Assembly (NCBI RefSeq): GCF_026913015.1
Contig: NZ_JAPTYD010000002.1
Span: forward strand, 1-64,000
DNA length: 64,000 bases
Reading direction: 5' to 3'
DNA from: Paracoccus benzoatiresistens
GTDB lineage: Bacteria; Pseudomonadota; Alphaproteobacteria; Rhodobacterales; Rhodobacteraceae
Shown: piece by piece, positions 8,338 to 16,809 of the stretch
How positions within the stretch are numbered: position 1 is the first letter of the stretch
Layout: each line of letters begins with the position of its first letter
The notes under the pieces: model-generated
Told to the model about the DNA's origin: nothing
What the model saw: only the letters and a program-made list of their open reading frames with translations
Database searches by the model: none
Position numbers and translations under genes: made by a program

Positions 8338-9765
8338 TCACAACCCCAGCGACCCATAGACATTGGCAATCCGCCGGATCGCCACGACATATCCCGCGGT
8401 CCGCATGTCATCGACCTTCGGATTGGACATCCAGACATCCTTCATCTTCTTGAATGCCTCGCGCATGGTGTCGTCCAGGCCGGACCGCACCAGATCCAGT
8501 TCGTCCGCGCCATGCAGGAACGCGTCCTTGAAACCCGTCGCCAGCTTGAAGTTCGTGCCCGTATCGGCCGAAATCCGCTCCAGCTCCTCGACCAGCATCC
8601 GGGACCGGGCTTCCTCGTGGCGGCGCTCCAGGCGGCCCAGACTGATCTGCGAAAGGTTCTTGACCCATTCGAAATAGCTGACCGTGACGCCGCCCGCGTT
8701 GGCATACATGTCGGGAATGATGACCACGCCCTTACGCTTCAGCACCTCGTCGGCGTCAGCGGTGACGGGACCGTTCGCGGCCTCGATGATCAGCCTGGCG
8801 CGGATGCGGTCGGCATTTCCGGCATGGATCACGCTTTCGATGGCTGCCGGAACCAGGATGTCGCAGTCATCCTCCAGCGCGGCCAGCCCGTTTTCCTGGT
8901 AATCGCCGCCGGCGAAGCCCTTGATGCCGCCGGTCGCGCGGATATGGCCGCGCAGCGCGTCGATGTTGATGCCCTGCGGGTTGCGGATCGCCCCGTCGCG
9001 TTCGATCACGCAGGTGACCAGGGCCTTGTCCTCGACCGACAGGAACTGCGCCGCGTGATAGCCCACGTTGCCCAGGCCCTGCACGACCACCCGCTTGCCC
9101 GCCAGCCCCCCTTCCAGCCCGGCCCTCTTCATCATGTCCGCGTGCCGGAAGAACTCGCGCAGCGCATATTGCACGCCGCGGCCCGTCGCCTCGACCCGGC
9201 CCTCGATGCCGCCCGCGTGGCGCGGCTTTCCGGTGACGCAGGCCTTGGCGTTGATGTCGTCGGGATGCAGCCGCTTGTAGGCATCGGCCATCCAGGCCAT
9301 CTCGCGTTCGCCCGTGCCCATGTCAGGCGCGGGCACGTTCTGGCTGGGCGAGATCAGGTTCCGGCGCGAAAGCTCATAGGTGAAGCGGCGGGTGACGCGC
9401 TCCAGCTCGTCCTCGTCCCAAGCGCGCGGGTCGATGCAAAGACCGCCCTTCGAGCCGCCGAAGGGAACCTCGACCAGGGCGCATTTGTAGGTCATCAGCG
9501 CGGCCAGCGCCTCGACCTCGTCCTGGGTCACGTCCAGGGAATAGCGGATGCCGCCCTTCACAGGCTCCATGTGTTCCGAATGGACCGAGCGATAGCCAGT
9601 AAAGGTATGGATCTGCCCGCGCAGACGCACCCCGAAGCGCACCACATAGGTCGAGTTGCAGACCCGGATCTTTTCCTCGAGCCCGGGCCGCAGCTCCATG
9701 AGGCTGGCCGCATGGCTGAACATGCGTTCAACCGAGTCGCGAAAGGACATCTGATGGATCGTCAT
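8338..9765 (-). CDS. Glu/Leu/Phe/Val family dehydrogenase (glutamate dehydrogenase)
   Basis: A 475-residue enzyme interconverting glutamate with 2-oxoglutarate and ammonia. The N-terminal dimerisation domain carries the substrate-binding segment EPVKGGIRYSLDVTQDEV and catalytic VEVPFGGSKGGL. The Rossmann domain shows VVVQGLGNVGYHAAQ and later IIEAANGPVTADAD. Length and sequence style fit the NAD-dependent GudB/RocG-like group rather than the large 180 kDa enzyme; cofactor choice is inferred. An AGGAG site lies about 8 bp before the ATG at 9765. The region 9766-9983 separates it from a divergent TetR gene, so that regulator may control it. Confidence 0.93.
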   Translation of the reverse strand: MTIHQMSFRDSVERMFSHAASLMELRPGLEEKIRVCNSTYVVRFGVRLRGQIHTFTGYRSVHSEHMEPVKGGIRYSLDVTQDEVEALAALMTYKCALVEVPFGGSKGGLCIDPRAWDEDELERVTRRFTYELSRRNLISPSQNVPAPDMGTGEREMAWMADAYKRLHPDDINAKACVTGKPRHAGGIEGRVEATGRGVQYALREFFRHADMMKRAGLEGGLAGKRVVVQGLGNVGYHAAQFLSVEDKALVTCVIERDGAIRNPQGINIDALRGHIRATGGIKGFAGGDYQENGLAALEDDCDILVPAAIESVIHAGNADRIRARLIIEAANGPVTADADEVLKRKGVVIIPDMYANAGGVTVSYFEWVKNLSQISLGRLERRHEEARSRMLVEELERISADTGTNFKLATGFKDAFLHGADELDLVRSGLDDTMREAFKKMKDVWMSNPKVDDMRTAGYVVAIRRIANVYGSLGL

Positions 9766-9983
9766 CGGCAGCTCCTGAACATGATCGCAGGTTGGTGACG
9801 ACAGCGACGCTATGCCAGCCGGGCGGCAGGTGCCAAGGCCGATCTGAACAAAAACAAGGCAACCCGCCTGGCCCCACGGCAGACGCACCCTGAAACCTGC
9901 GCGCCGGACGGCAACCTGCGGGTGCAATAAAGCATTGAAGTCGCGGATCAGGATGTTACCAACGATCAGATCGGAAATTTATC

Positions 9984-10631
9984 GTGACGAAAACTCAGTC
10001 GGTTACCCCAGGACGCAAATTCGGACAGGTGGTCAGGGGTGCCGCCGACATTTTCCTGCGCGACGGCTTTGTCGGGGCCAGCGTCGATGACATCGCATCG
10101 GCCGCGCAAGTGTCGAAGGCGACGATCTACAGCTATTTCCCCGACAAGACGCTGATGTTCCGCGAGGCCATGCGGGTCGAGCTTGAACGCCTTGAAGGCA
10201 GCTTCACCCTGGACATCGACCCGGGCCTGCCGCCGGAGCGCGCCATTCCGCAGATCGCGGCGCGGATCGCGGAATGGCTGGCCAATCCGCACAGGATCAG
10301 CCTGTGCCGCGTCCTTCTGGCCGAAACGCCGCGCCTTGCCGAACTTGCCGACGATCTCCAGGCCAGCCTGACGCGGATGCTGCGCGACCCCGTGCGGGCG
10401 CACCTGGACCGGTGGGCCGATGCCGGGCTTCTGGCGATCGAGGACACGGATGCCGCCGCCAGGCAGCTGATCGGCCTGTCGGCGGCGAATGGCCCCTTCT
10501 GGCTGCTGGGCAAGCCGGAAGCCTCCGGTGCGACCATCCAGGCCAACGCGTCCGAAGCCGCTGCCCTGTTCCTGCGGGCCTTCGCTCCGGCCCAGCGCCA
10601 TGGCCTGCGGCGCAGCGCCGGCAGGCGCTGA
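9984..10631 (+). CDS. TetR/AcrR family transcriptional regulator
   Basis: A 215-residue one-component regulator. The N-terminal TetR helix-turn-helix is clear: GAADIFLRDGFVGASVDDIA, then AQVSKATIYSYFPDKTLMF (about residues 42-60). The rest is a helical ligand-binding and dimer domain resembling the AefR-like C-terminal type. The ligand is unknown. The start is a GTG at 9984, the only reasonable one before the HTH. It is divergent from the glutamate dehydrogenase gene over 218 bp. It is followed by a stem-loop and two small lipoprotein genes. Confidence 0.9.
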   Translation: MTKTQSVTPGRKFGQVVRGAADIFLRDGFVGASVDDIASAAQVSKATIYSYFPDKTLMFREAMRVELERLEGSFTLDIDPGLPPERAIPQIAARIAEWLANPHRISLCRVLLAETPRLAELADDLQASLTRMLRDPVRAHLDRWADAGLLAIEDTDAAARQLIGLSAANGPFWLLGKPEASGATIQANASEAAALFLRAFAPAQRHGLRRSAGRR

Positions 10632-10647
10632 TGCAAACGTGAAAATC

Positions 10648-10675
10648 GCCGCGCCTTCTCAAGACCCGGCGCGGC
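10648..10675 (+). terminator. Candidate stem-loop after the TetR gene
   Basis: GCCGCGCC at 10648-10655 pairs perfectly with GGCGCGGC at 10668-10675 across a 12-nt loop, 17 bp after the TetR stop codon. There is no T-tract after it (CTGTATC follows), so it is a weak candidate for intrinsic termination or for mRNA 3' end protection. Confidence 0.45.
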
Positions 10676-10736
10676 CTGTATCATCCGCATCCGAGCCCGC
10701 GACAGACGGGCGCCGACGAGGGAAAGACCGACGATC

Positions 10737-11099
10737 ATGACGACCACCAAGCTTCTGCTGCCCTTGCTGGCGGCCTCTGCCCTGGTTTCGGGCTGCATGG
10801 CGCCAGCCCCCGCGCCCGCACCGGTACCGCAACCCGCCCCCGTGGCGGTCATGCCTCCCGCCCCGGAACCCGCGCTTGGCGTGTCCGGCCTGACCGAGCG
10901 CAAGCCCGACCTGTGCGGTGCCAGCAAGAACTATGCATCGAGCGTCGGCCAGCCCGGCAGCGTGATCCCGACCCTGGGCATCACCAAGGACTACCGGGTC
11001 GTCGAATATCGCGGGATCGAGCCGCAGGACTATGACCCCAACCGGATCGTCTTCCGCCTGGACGCGGCAGGCACCATCACCAACGTCGATTGCGGATGA
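10737..11099 (+). CDS. Lipoprotein with I78-like peptidase inhibitor domain
   Basis: A 120-residue precursor with a lipoprotein signal (ALVSGCMAP, lipid cysteine at about residue 20) and a Pro/Ala-rich linker. The C-terminal domain starts near LCGASKNYASSVGQPGSVI and ends YDPNRIVFRLDAAGTITNVDCG. It keeps the I78 layout: a conserved Cys near the start, a GQP, and an N-R-x-x-x-x-x-D-x-x-G-x-I end with a terminal Cys. The family inhibits serine proteases. The strict RPERLNI segment of the neighbour is altered here, so inhibition is less certain. It overlaps the next, more canonical I78 gene by 4 bp. Confidence 0.8.
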   Translation: MTTTKLLLPLLAASALVSGCMAPAPAPAPVPQPAPVAVMPPAPEPALGVSGLTERKPDLCGASKNYASSVGQPGSVIPTLGITKDYRVVEYRGIEPQDYDPNRIVFRLDAAGTITNVDCG

Positions 11100-11389
11100 T
11101 CGCCATGAACGCCAGAACGCTTTTCATTGGACTGGCCGCCACGGCCGTTCTTGCCGCCTGCGAGCCGATGCCGGCCGAACCCCTGCCCGATGCGGCGCCG
11201 GATACCTGCCGCGCCTCGGCCTATCAGGGGCTGGTCGGCCAGCCGATCGAGGTCCTGGCGGCCATGACCTTCCCCATCGGCACCCGCCGGATTGGCCCGG
11301 ACGACGCCGTCACCTCGGACTTCCGGCCCGAACGGCTGAACATCGAATACGGCAGCACGGGCCGGATCGAGAAGGTCAGCTGCTACTAG
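11096..11389 (+). CDS. I78 family peptidase inhibitor lipoprotein
   Basis: A protein of 97 residues with a lipoprotein signal (AVLAACEPMP, lipidated Cys at about 23). The mature domain matches the I78 pattern: CRASAYQGLVGQPIEVL, a central PIGTRRIGPDDAVTSDF, then RPERLNIEYGSTGRIEKVSC. These small periplasmic or outer-membrane proteins inhibit subtilisin/chymotrypsin-like proteases. The ATG at 11096 overlaps the previous stop (ATGA), which favours it; an in-frame ATG at 11105 is an equally plausible start. The pair looks like an old tandem duplication. Confidence 0.9.
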   Translation: MIAMNARTLFIGLAATAVLAACEPMPAEPLPDAAPDTCRASAYQGLVGQPIEVLAAMTFPIGTRRIGPDDAVTSDFRPERLNIEYGSTGRIEKVSCY

Positions 11390-11455
11390 GCCAACAACGG
11401 CGGGCCGCCCGTTTTCGGCATTGCCTTGCAGGCGGCGGACTGTCACCATCCTGAC

Positions 11456-11791
11456 ATGATGGATGCCGGCCCGCCGTTTCACGCCCACCCCGATCGCGTC
11501 GTTTTTGACCGAACCGAATTGTCGCTGATCCTGTCCGTTTACGGCCGCTTCGTCGCAGCCGGGGAATGGCGCGACTACGCCATGTCCTTTCTGCGCGACG
11601 CCGCCGTCTTCAGCGTCTTTCGCCGCGCGACCGAACATCCGCTCTACCGCATCGAGAAACGCCCCCGGCTGCGCACGGCCCAGGGGGCCTATTCCGTAAT
11701 CGCCATGGACGGGCGGATCCTGAAGCGCGGGCATGACCTGGCGCAGGTGCTGCGCGTCCTGGACAAGGCGCTGATCCGCGCCATCGACTAG
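11456..11791 (+). CDS. DUF2794 domain-containing protein
   Basis: A 111-residue protein. It shows the conserved DUF2794 sequence: RVVFDRTELSLILSVYGR, then AGEWRDYAMSF, FSVFRRATEHPLYRIEKRP and ILKRGHDLAQVLRVLD. The family is widespread in alphaproteobacteria and its function is unknown. No signal peptide or membrane segment is present, so it is probably cytoplasmic. Start options are the two consecutive ATGs at 11456 and 11459. Its stop TAG overlaps the stop of the opposing hrpB gene within a palindromic CTAG. Confidence 0.9.
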   Translation: MMDAGPPFHAHPDRVVFDRTELSLILSVYGRFVAAGEWRDYAMSFLRDAAVFSVFRRATEHPLYRIEKRPRLRTAQGAYSVIAMDGRILKRGHDLAQVLRVLDKALIRAID

Positions 11792-14244
11792 GTGCCGCGT
11801 GGCTTGGCCCGGGTGGTGGGATCGGCCTCGCGCGGGTCCTCGGGCCAGGGGTGGCGGGGATAACGGCCGCGCATGTCCTTCCTGACATCGGCATAGGATG
11901 ACGCCCAGAACCCCGGCAGGTCCGTCGTCACCTGCACGGGCTTGCCGCCGGGCGACAGCAGGCTGATCCGCAGCGGCCGCCCGCCCACGACCGGATGGCG
12001 CGTCACGCCGAACAGTTCCTGTAACCGGACCTCGATCGAGGGCTGCTCGTGGTCATAGTCGATCGGCACCTTGCGGCCCAGGGGCGTGACGAAATGCGGC
12101 GGAGCCTCCCGGTCCAGCCGCTGCTGGCCGTCCCAGCCGATCCGGGCCTTCAGCGGCTCGGACAGATCCAGCCCGCGCAGGTCGGCCAGCGTCCGGGCGC
12201 GGCCCAGCCAGGGCAGCAGCCAATCTGCATCCTCCAGCAGGCTTGCGTCATCCACCGGCCCCAGGTCCGGCAACAGCGCGATCCGCGCCCGCAGCCGGGC
12301 CGCCGCCGGCGTCCAGGTCAGCCCGTCCAGTCGCAGGCCCTCCAGCGCGGCACGCGCAATGGCCTCGGCGGGCACATCCGGCCAGGGGCGATCCGACAGG
12401 ACCAGCGCGCCCAGCCGTTCCTGCACGCGCGCCAGCACCCGCCCCTCGCGCCTGGACCATTCGCAGATCTCGACCGCCTCGATCCGGCTGCCGTGGAGCG
12501 CACGCAGATCGGCCTCGTCCAGGCGGGCGGCCATGCGGATTCGCGCCTCGCGCCCGTCACCGTCCAGATCGACCGCGACGACCAGCCGCTGCCCGGCCAT
12601 GGGGTCGCCTGCCTCCATCGCCGCGCCATTCCCGCCCGACAGCACGAAGCGCGGCTCATCGCCCTTCCGCCGCAAGCCGATCCGGTCGGGATAGGCCAGC
12701 GAGACCATGCCGCCGATTTCTTCTTCACCCAAATATCCCGTGGGGCCCGGGGGGCTGGCCCCCCGGCCGTCGCGGGACGCAACCAGCCGCCGCAGCCGCG
12801 CGGCCTCATCGCGGATCTGCTGCACGACCGCCCGGTTCGCCTCGAAGGGATGTCGCGCCGCAAACCCCTTCGGATCGCGCACCGCCGCAAGCCGCAGCGC
12901 CAGATCCACCGGCGCGCCGCGCAGCGGATCGCGGTTGGACAGCAGCGCCGCGACATCGGCAGCCCCGGCGCCCGTCACCATCACCATATGCGCCAGCCGG
13001 GGGTGCAGCGGCAGGCGCGCCAGGGCCCGGCCGTGATCGGTGATGCGGCCGGCAGCGTCCATCGCCTCCAGGCCCCGCAGCAGGACGCGCGCCTCGGCCA
13101 GGGCACCCTCGGGCGGGGGCGTCAGGAAGGCCAGCTCGCCCGGATCCGACCCCCAGGCCGCCAGTTCCAGCGCCAGTCCGGCCAGATCGGCCACGGCGAT
13201 CTCGGGCGGGGCAAAGGAGGGCAGCGCGCCCTCCTCGGCCCGCGCCCACATGCGATAGCAGATGCCCGGCGCCACACGGCCCGCGCGGCCGCGGCGCTGG
13301 TCGGCCTCGGCCCGGCTGACACGCTCGGTGACCAGCCGCGACATGCCGGACCCCGGATCGAACCGCGCCCGCCGCGCCCGGCCCGCATCGACTACCACCC
13401 GCACCGCCGGAATGGTCAAGGAGGTCTCGGCAATCGCCGTCGCCAGCACGATCCGCCGCCGCGCGCCCGGCGGCGCCAGCGCCGCGCGCTGCTCGGCAGG
13501 TTTCAAGGCCCCATAGAGCGGCAGCACCTCGCACCCGTCGCCAAGCCGGGCCATGACCCGCCGGATCTCGCCCTCGCCCGGCAGGAAGGCCAGGATCGTG
13601 CCGCCGCTGTCGCGCGTCTCCGCCTCGGCGGTTGCGATCAGGCGGGCGGCCTCGTCCACCAGACGCGCGCTGGCGGGCAGCGGGCGGGGCAGCCAGCGGG
13701 TCTCGACCGGAAAGGCGCGGCCTTCGGACCGGATCACCGGCGCGTCGTCCAGCAGCGCCGCCACGGGTCCGGCCTCCAGCGTGGCCGACATCACCAGCAC
13801 CGCCATATCCTCGCGCAGCGCCCCCCTGGCCTCCCACACCAGGGCCAGACCCAGATCGGCATTCAGGCTGCGTTCGTGGAATTCGTCGAAGATCACGCAG
13901 CCGATCCCCTCCAGCGAGGGATCGGACTGGATCATCCGCGTCAGGATGCCCTCGGTCACGACCTCGATCCGGCTGCCCGGCACCGATTCGCCGCGCATCC
14001 GGTATCCGACGCGCCCGCCCACGGCCTCGCCCAACTGCTCGGCCAGACGCTCGGCGGCCGCGCGGGCGGCAAGGCGCCGGGGCTCCAGCATCACGATCCG
14101 GCCCCCGACCCGGTCCAGCAGCGCCAGGGGCACGCGGGTCGTCTTGCCTGCCCCCGGCGGGGCGACAAGCACGGCGCGGCCATGCGCGGCCAGGGCATCG
14201 CACAGGGCGGGCAGAACATCGTCGATAGGCAACCGATCGGGCAT
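11788..14244 (-). CDS. hrpB: ATP-dependent helicase HrpB
   Basis: An 818-residue DExH-box helicase. Motif I is APPGAGKTTRVPLALL (about residues 28-43) and motif II is IFDEFHERSLN. Motif III is VMSATLE, and motif VI is ADQRRGRAGRVAPG. The HrpB-specific C-terminal region contains EAVEICEWSRREGRV and the usual end with GRYPRHPWPEDP. HrpB is related to HrpA, but its role is poorly defined. About residues 494-509 (ASPPGPTGYLGEEE) are encoded by a copy of the dispersed repeat element, read in frame. The ATG at 14244 was chosen over one six codons upstream. The stop overlaps the DUF2794 stop in CTAG. Confidence 0.95.
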   Translation of the reverse strand: MPDRLPIDDVLPALCDALAAHGRAVLVAPPGAGKTTRVPLALLDRVGGRIVMLEPRRLAARAAAERLAEQLGEAVGGRVGYRMRGESVPGSRIEVVTEGILTRMIQSDPSLEGIGCVIFDEFHERSLNADLGLALVWEARGALREDMAVLVMSATLEAGPVAALLDDAPVIRSEGRAFPVETRWLPRPLPASARLVDEAARLIATAEAETRDSGGTILAFLPGEGEIRRVMARLGDGCEVLPLYGALKPAEQRAALAPPGARRRIVLATAIAETSLTIPAVRVVVDAGRARRARFDPGSGMSRLVTERVSRAEADQRRGRAGRVAPGICYRMWARAEEGALPSFAPPEIAVADLAGLALELAAWGSDPGELAFLTPPPEGALAEARVLLRGLEAMDAAGRITDHGRALARLPLHPRLAHMVMVTGAGAADVAALLSNRDPLRGAPVDLALRLAAVRDPKGFAARHPFEANRAVVQQIRDEAARLRRLVASRDGRGASPPGPTGYLGEEEIGGMVSLAYPDRIGLRRKGDEPRFVLSGGNGAAMEAGDPMAGQRLVVAVDLDGDGREARIRMAARLDEADLRALHGSRIEAVEICEWSRREGRVLARVQERLGALVLSDRPWPDVPAEAIARAALEGLRLDGLTWTPAAARLRARIALLPDLGPVDDASLLEDADWLLPWLGRARTLADLRGLDLSEPLKARIGWDGQQRLDREAPPHFVTPLGRKVPIDYDHEQPSIEVRLQELFGVTRHPVVGGRPLRISLLSPGGKPVQVTTDLPGFWASSYADVRKDMRGRYPRHPWPEDPREADPTTRAKPRGT
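12718..12764 (-). repeat. Dispersed GC-hairpin/GATATTT element, copy B, inside hrpB
   Basis: Read on the minus strand it has a GC hairpin (GGGGGGC, short loop, GCCCCCC, about 12747-12764), then GGGCCCCACGGGATATTT, then GGGTGAAGAAGAA. It is almost identical in its tail to copy D at 48126. It lies within the coding sequence of hrpB and stays in frame, adding a Gly/Pro-rich stretch plus GYLGEEE between the helicase core and the segment that restarts with MVSLAYPDRIG. This suggests the element is or was mobile. Confidence 0.75.
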
Positions 14245-14356
14245 GGCCGCGTTATGTCGCAACGGCGGGCCAAGCGGAACCCCGGCCCGCCGCCCTATTC
14301 AAACCCATACCCGGAGCCTATCTTCCGGCAAAGACACTGGAAAAACGGCAGGCGGA

Positions 14357-15724
14357 ATGGGTATCGGCAGCAATCTTCTGGCAGGCATCGGCTTGGGCGA
14401 TCCGGTGATCCGGCTGGGCGTCACGGGCCTGTCGCGGGCCGGCAAGACGGTGTTCATCACCTCGCTGGTGGCGAACCTGATGGACCGGGGGCGGATGCAC
14501 GCCTTGCGCGCCGCCGCCGATGGCAGCCTGAAGGCCGCCTGGCTGCAACCCCAGCCCGACGATACCGTCCCCCGCTTCGACTTCGAACGGCACCTGGCCG
14601 CCCTGACCGGCCCCTCGCCGCACTGGCCCGAAGGGACGCGCCATGTCAGTCAGTTGCGCCTGTCCCTGCGCCTGGACGGCAAGGGCCTGTTCGGGGGCCT
14701 GACCGGGCCGCGCACCCTGCACCTGGACATCGTCGACTATCCCGGCGAATGGCTGCTGGACCTGCGGCTGATGGAAAAGGATTTTTCCGAGTGGTCGGCC
14801 GAGGTCCTGGACCGGATGCAAGGCCGCCCCGGCGCCGACGAATACCAGGCCGCCCTGAACGGCCTGAACGGCGACCGCTTCGACGAGCCGACCGCGCAAT
14901 CCTTGGCGCAGGTCTATACCGCCCACCTGCACGCCGCGCGCGAGGCCGGCTGGTCCGACTGCACCCCCGGCCGCTTCCTGATCCCCGGAGAGATGGAGGG
15001 TTCGCCCGCCCTGACCTTTGCCCCCCTGCCCGCCTCGCTGGCCGGAGGGCGGCTGCACAAGGAACTCCGCCGCCGCTTCGACGCCTACAAGTCGCGCGTG
15101 GTCAAGCCGTTCTTCCGCGACCACTTCGCCCGCATCGACCGGCAGGTGGTGCTGGTCGACGTGCTGGGCGCGATCCACCAGGGCCCCCGCGCGGTCGAGG
15201 ACATGCGCCGCGCCATGGCCGACGTGCTGACCGCCTTCCGCCCCGGTCGCGCGGGCTGGCTGGCGCAGTTGCTGGGCACGCGGCGCGTGGAACGCATCCT
15301 GTTCGCCGCGACCAAGGCCGACCACCTGCACCATGTCCAGCACAACCGCCTGACCGCGATCCTGTCCGCCATGCTGCGAGAGGCGCGCGACCGCGCCGAT
15401 TTCTCGGGCGCCCGGACCGAGGCCATGTCCATCGCAGCCCTGCGCGCCACGACCGAGGATGTGATCCGCCAGGACGACCAGGAACTGCCCGCCGTGCGCG
15501 GCCGGCTGCTGGACGGGCGTCAGGCGGCCTTCTATCCGGGCGAACTGCCCGCCGATCCCGCAGCCCTGCTGCATCCGGCGCGAGACGGAGCGCAGGACTG
15601 GCTGGAGGCCGATTACGCCATCATGAACTTCGCCCCCGCCCCCATGACCGCCCGCCCCGGCGACGGCCCGCCGCATATCCGGCTGGACCGCGCCGCCGAA
15701 TTCCTGATCGGAGACCGGCTGTGA
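14357..15724 (+). CDS. ycjX: YcjX family P-loop NTPase
   Basis: A 455-residue protein of the YcjX/DUF463 family. The P-loop GLSRAGKT sits at residues 24-31 and a switch-like HLDIVDYPGEW follows near residue 130. A second conserved segment, HFARIDRQVVLVDVLGAIHQG, lies near residue 260. The family is stress-associated and binds guanine nucleotides. The next gene, a YcjF-type membrane protein, overlaps its end as GTGA, matching the common ycjX-ycjF pair. The ATG at 14357 follows GGCGGA and precedes the P-loop at the usual distance. Confidence 0.92.
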   Translation: MGIGSNLLAGIGLGDPVIRLGVTGLSRAGKTVFITSLVANLMDRGRMHALRAAADGSLKAAWLQPQPDDTVPRFDFERHLAALTGPSPHWPEGTRHVSQLRLSLRLDGKGLFGGLTGPRTLHLDIVDYPGEWLLDLRLMEKDFSEWSAEVLDRMQGRPGADEYQAALNGLNGDRFDEPTAQSLAQVYTAHLHAAREAGWSDCTPGRFLIPGEMEGSPALTFAPLPASLAGGRLHKELRRRFDAYKSRVVKPFFRDHFARIDRQVVLVDVLGAIHQGPRAVEDMRRAMADVLTAFRPGRAGWLAQLLGTRRVERILFAATKADHLHHVQHNRLTAILSAMLREARDRADFSGARTEAMSIAALRATTEDVIRQDDQELPAVRGRLLDGRQAAFYPGELPADPAALLHPARDGAQDWLEADYAIMNFAPAPMTARPGDGPPHIRLDRAAEFLIGDRL

Positions 15725-16782
15725 GCGACACACCCCCCCGGCGCGGCCCGGTGCTGATCGAACTCGACCCGCCTGAAGCCGCCGATCCCGGCCCCGCCCC
15801 CGCCGAGGAGGCGCGGACCGACGCACCGAACCCCGCCGACGCACCCCCCATCGACGAGGCCAGCCCCCTGCTGCCCCGCCCCCGCACGATGGAGATGGTG
15901 ACGCGGCTTGTCGGGCGCCCGCCTTCCAGGCTGACGCGCTTCTTCATCAATTCGGGGGTGGCGCTGTTCACCTTCCTGTTGTCCATCGCCGCGCTGAACT
16001 TCATCAACGACCTGCTAACCCGCTATCCGGTGCTGGGCTGGATCGGGGTCGCGCTGTTCGCGCTGTTCACGCTGGCGGCGCTTGGCATGGCCTGGCGCGA
16101 ATACCGGGCCTGGGCGCGGTTTGCGCGCATTGACGCGATCCAGCGGCGGGCGGGCGCGGCGCTGGCCGATGACAGCATGGACGGCGCGCGGGCGGTCACC
16201 GACCAGCTTCTGGCGATCTATGCCAAGCGGCCGGAACTGGACTGGCACCGCAAGCGGCTGGCCGACAATCGCGGTGACGTCTTTGACGCCCGCACGCTGC
16301 TGACCATGGCCGAAACGGAATTGCTGGCGCAGCTTGACCAGGACGCCCGGCGCGAGATCGAGGCCGCCGCCCGCACCGTCGCCGCCGCCACCGCGCTGAT
16401 CCCGCTGGCGCTGGCCGATGTCGCCGCTGCCCTCGCCGCAAACCTGCGGATGATCCGGCGGATGGCCGAGATCTATGGCGGCCGCGCAGGCGCCGTGGGC
16501 GGCTGGCGGCTGGCGCGCACGGTGATGACGCATCTGGTGGCGACTGGGGCGGTCGCGGCGGGCGACGACCTGATCCACACCGTGGCGGGCGGCGGCGTTC
16601 TGGCCAGGGTCAGCAAGCGGTTCGGCGAGGGCGTGGTGAACGGCGCCCTGACCGCCCGCGTCGGCATCGCCGCGATGGAGGTCTGCCGCCCCTTGCCCTT
16701 CATCGCCCAGCCCCGCCCCAAGGTCGGCAACCTGGTCACGCGCGGGCTTCGCGGGCTGTTCGGCAGCGACGAACGCGGCTAG
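15721..16782 (+). CDS. ycjF: YcjF family (TIGR01620) inner-membrane protein
   Basis: A 353-residue protein starting with GTG at 15721, overlapping the ycjX stop by 4 bp. Residues 1-55 are Pro/Ala/Asp-rich and acidic. Two transmembrane helices follow at about 75-97 and 103-122. The C-terminal half shows the family segment ARTVAAATALIPLALADV, then NLRMIRRMAEIYGGRAG and later FGEGVVNGALTARVGIAAME. It is likely an inner-membrane partner of YcjX; the biochemical role is unknown. Confidence 0.9.
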   Translation: MSDTPPRRGPVLIELDPPEAADPGPAPAEEARTDAPNPADAPPIDEASPLLPRPRTMEMVTRLVGRPPSRLTRFFINSGVALFTFLLSIAALNFINDLLTRYPVLGWIGVALFALFTLAALGMAWREYRAWARFARIDAIQRRAGAALADDSMDGARAVTDQLLAIYAKRPELDWHRKRLADNRGDVFDARTLLTMAETELLAQLDQDARREIEAAARTVAAATALIPLALADVAAALAANLRMIRRMAEIYGGRAGAVGGWRLARTVMTHLVATGAVAAGDDLIHTVAGGGVLARVSKRFGEGVVNGALTARVGIAAMEVCRPLPFIAQPRPKVGNLVTRGLRGLFGSDERG

Positions 16783-16809
16783 ACCTTTCCCTGAAAAGGG
16801 GGACGGCGG

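Noticed and set aside
14245..14356. tRNA or small RNA between hrpB and ycjX
   Set aside because: No cloverleaf, TPsiC motif or clear terminator was found; the 112 bp look like an ordinary divergent promoter region.
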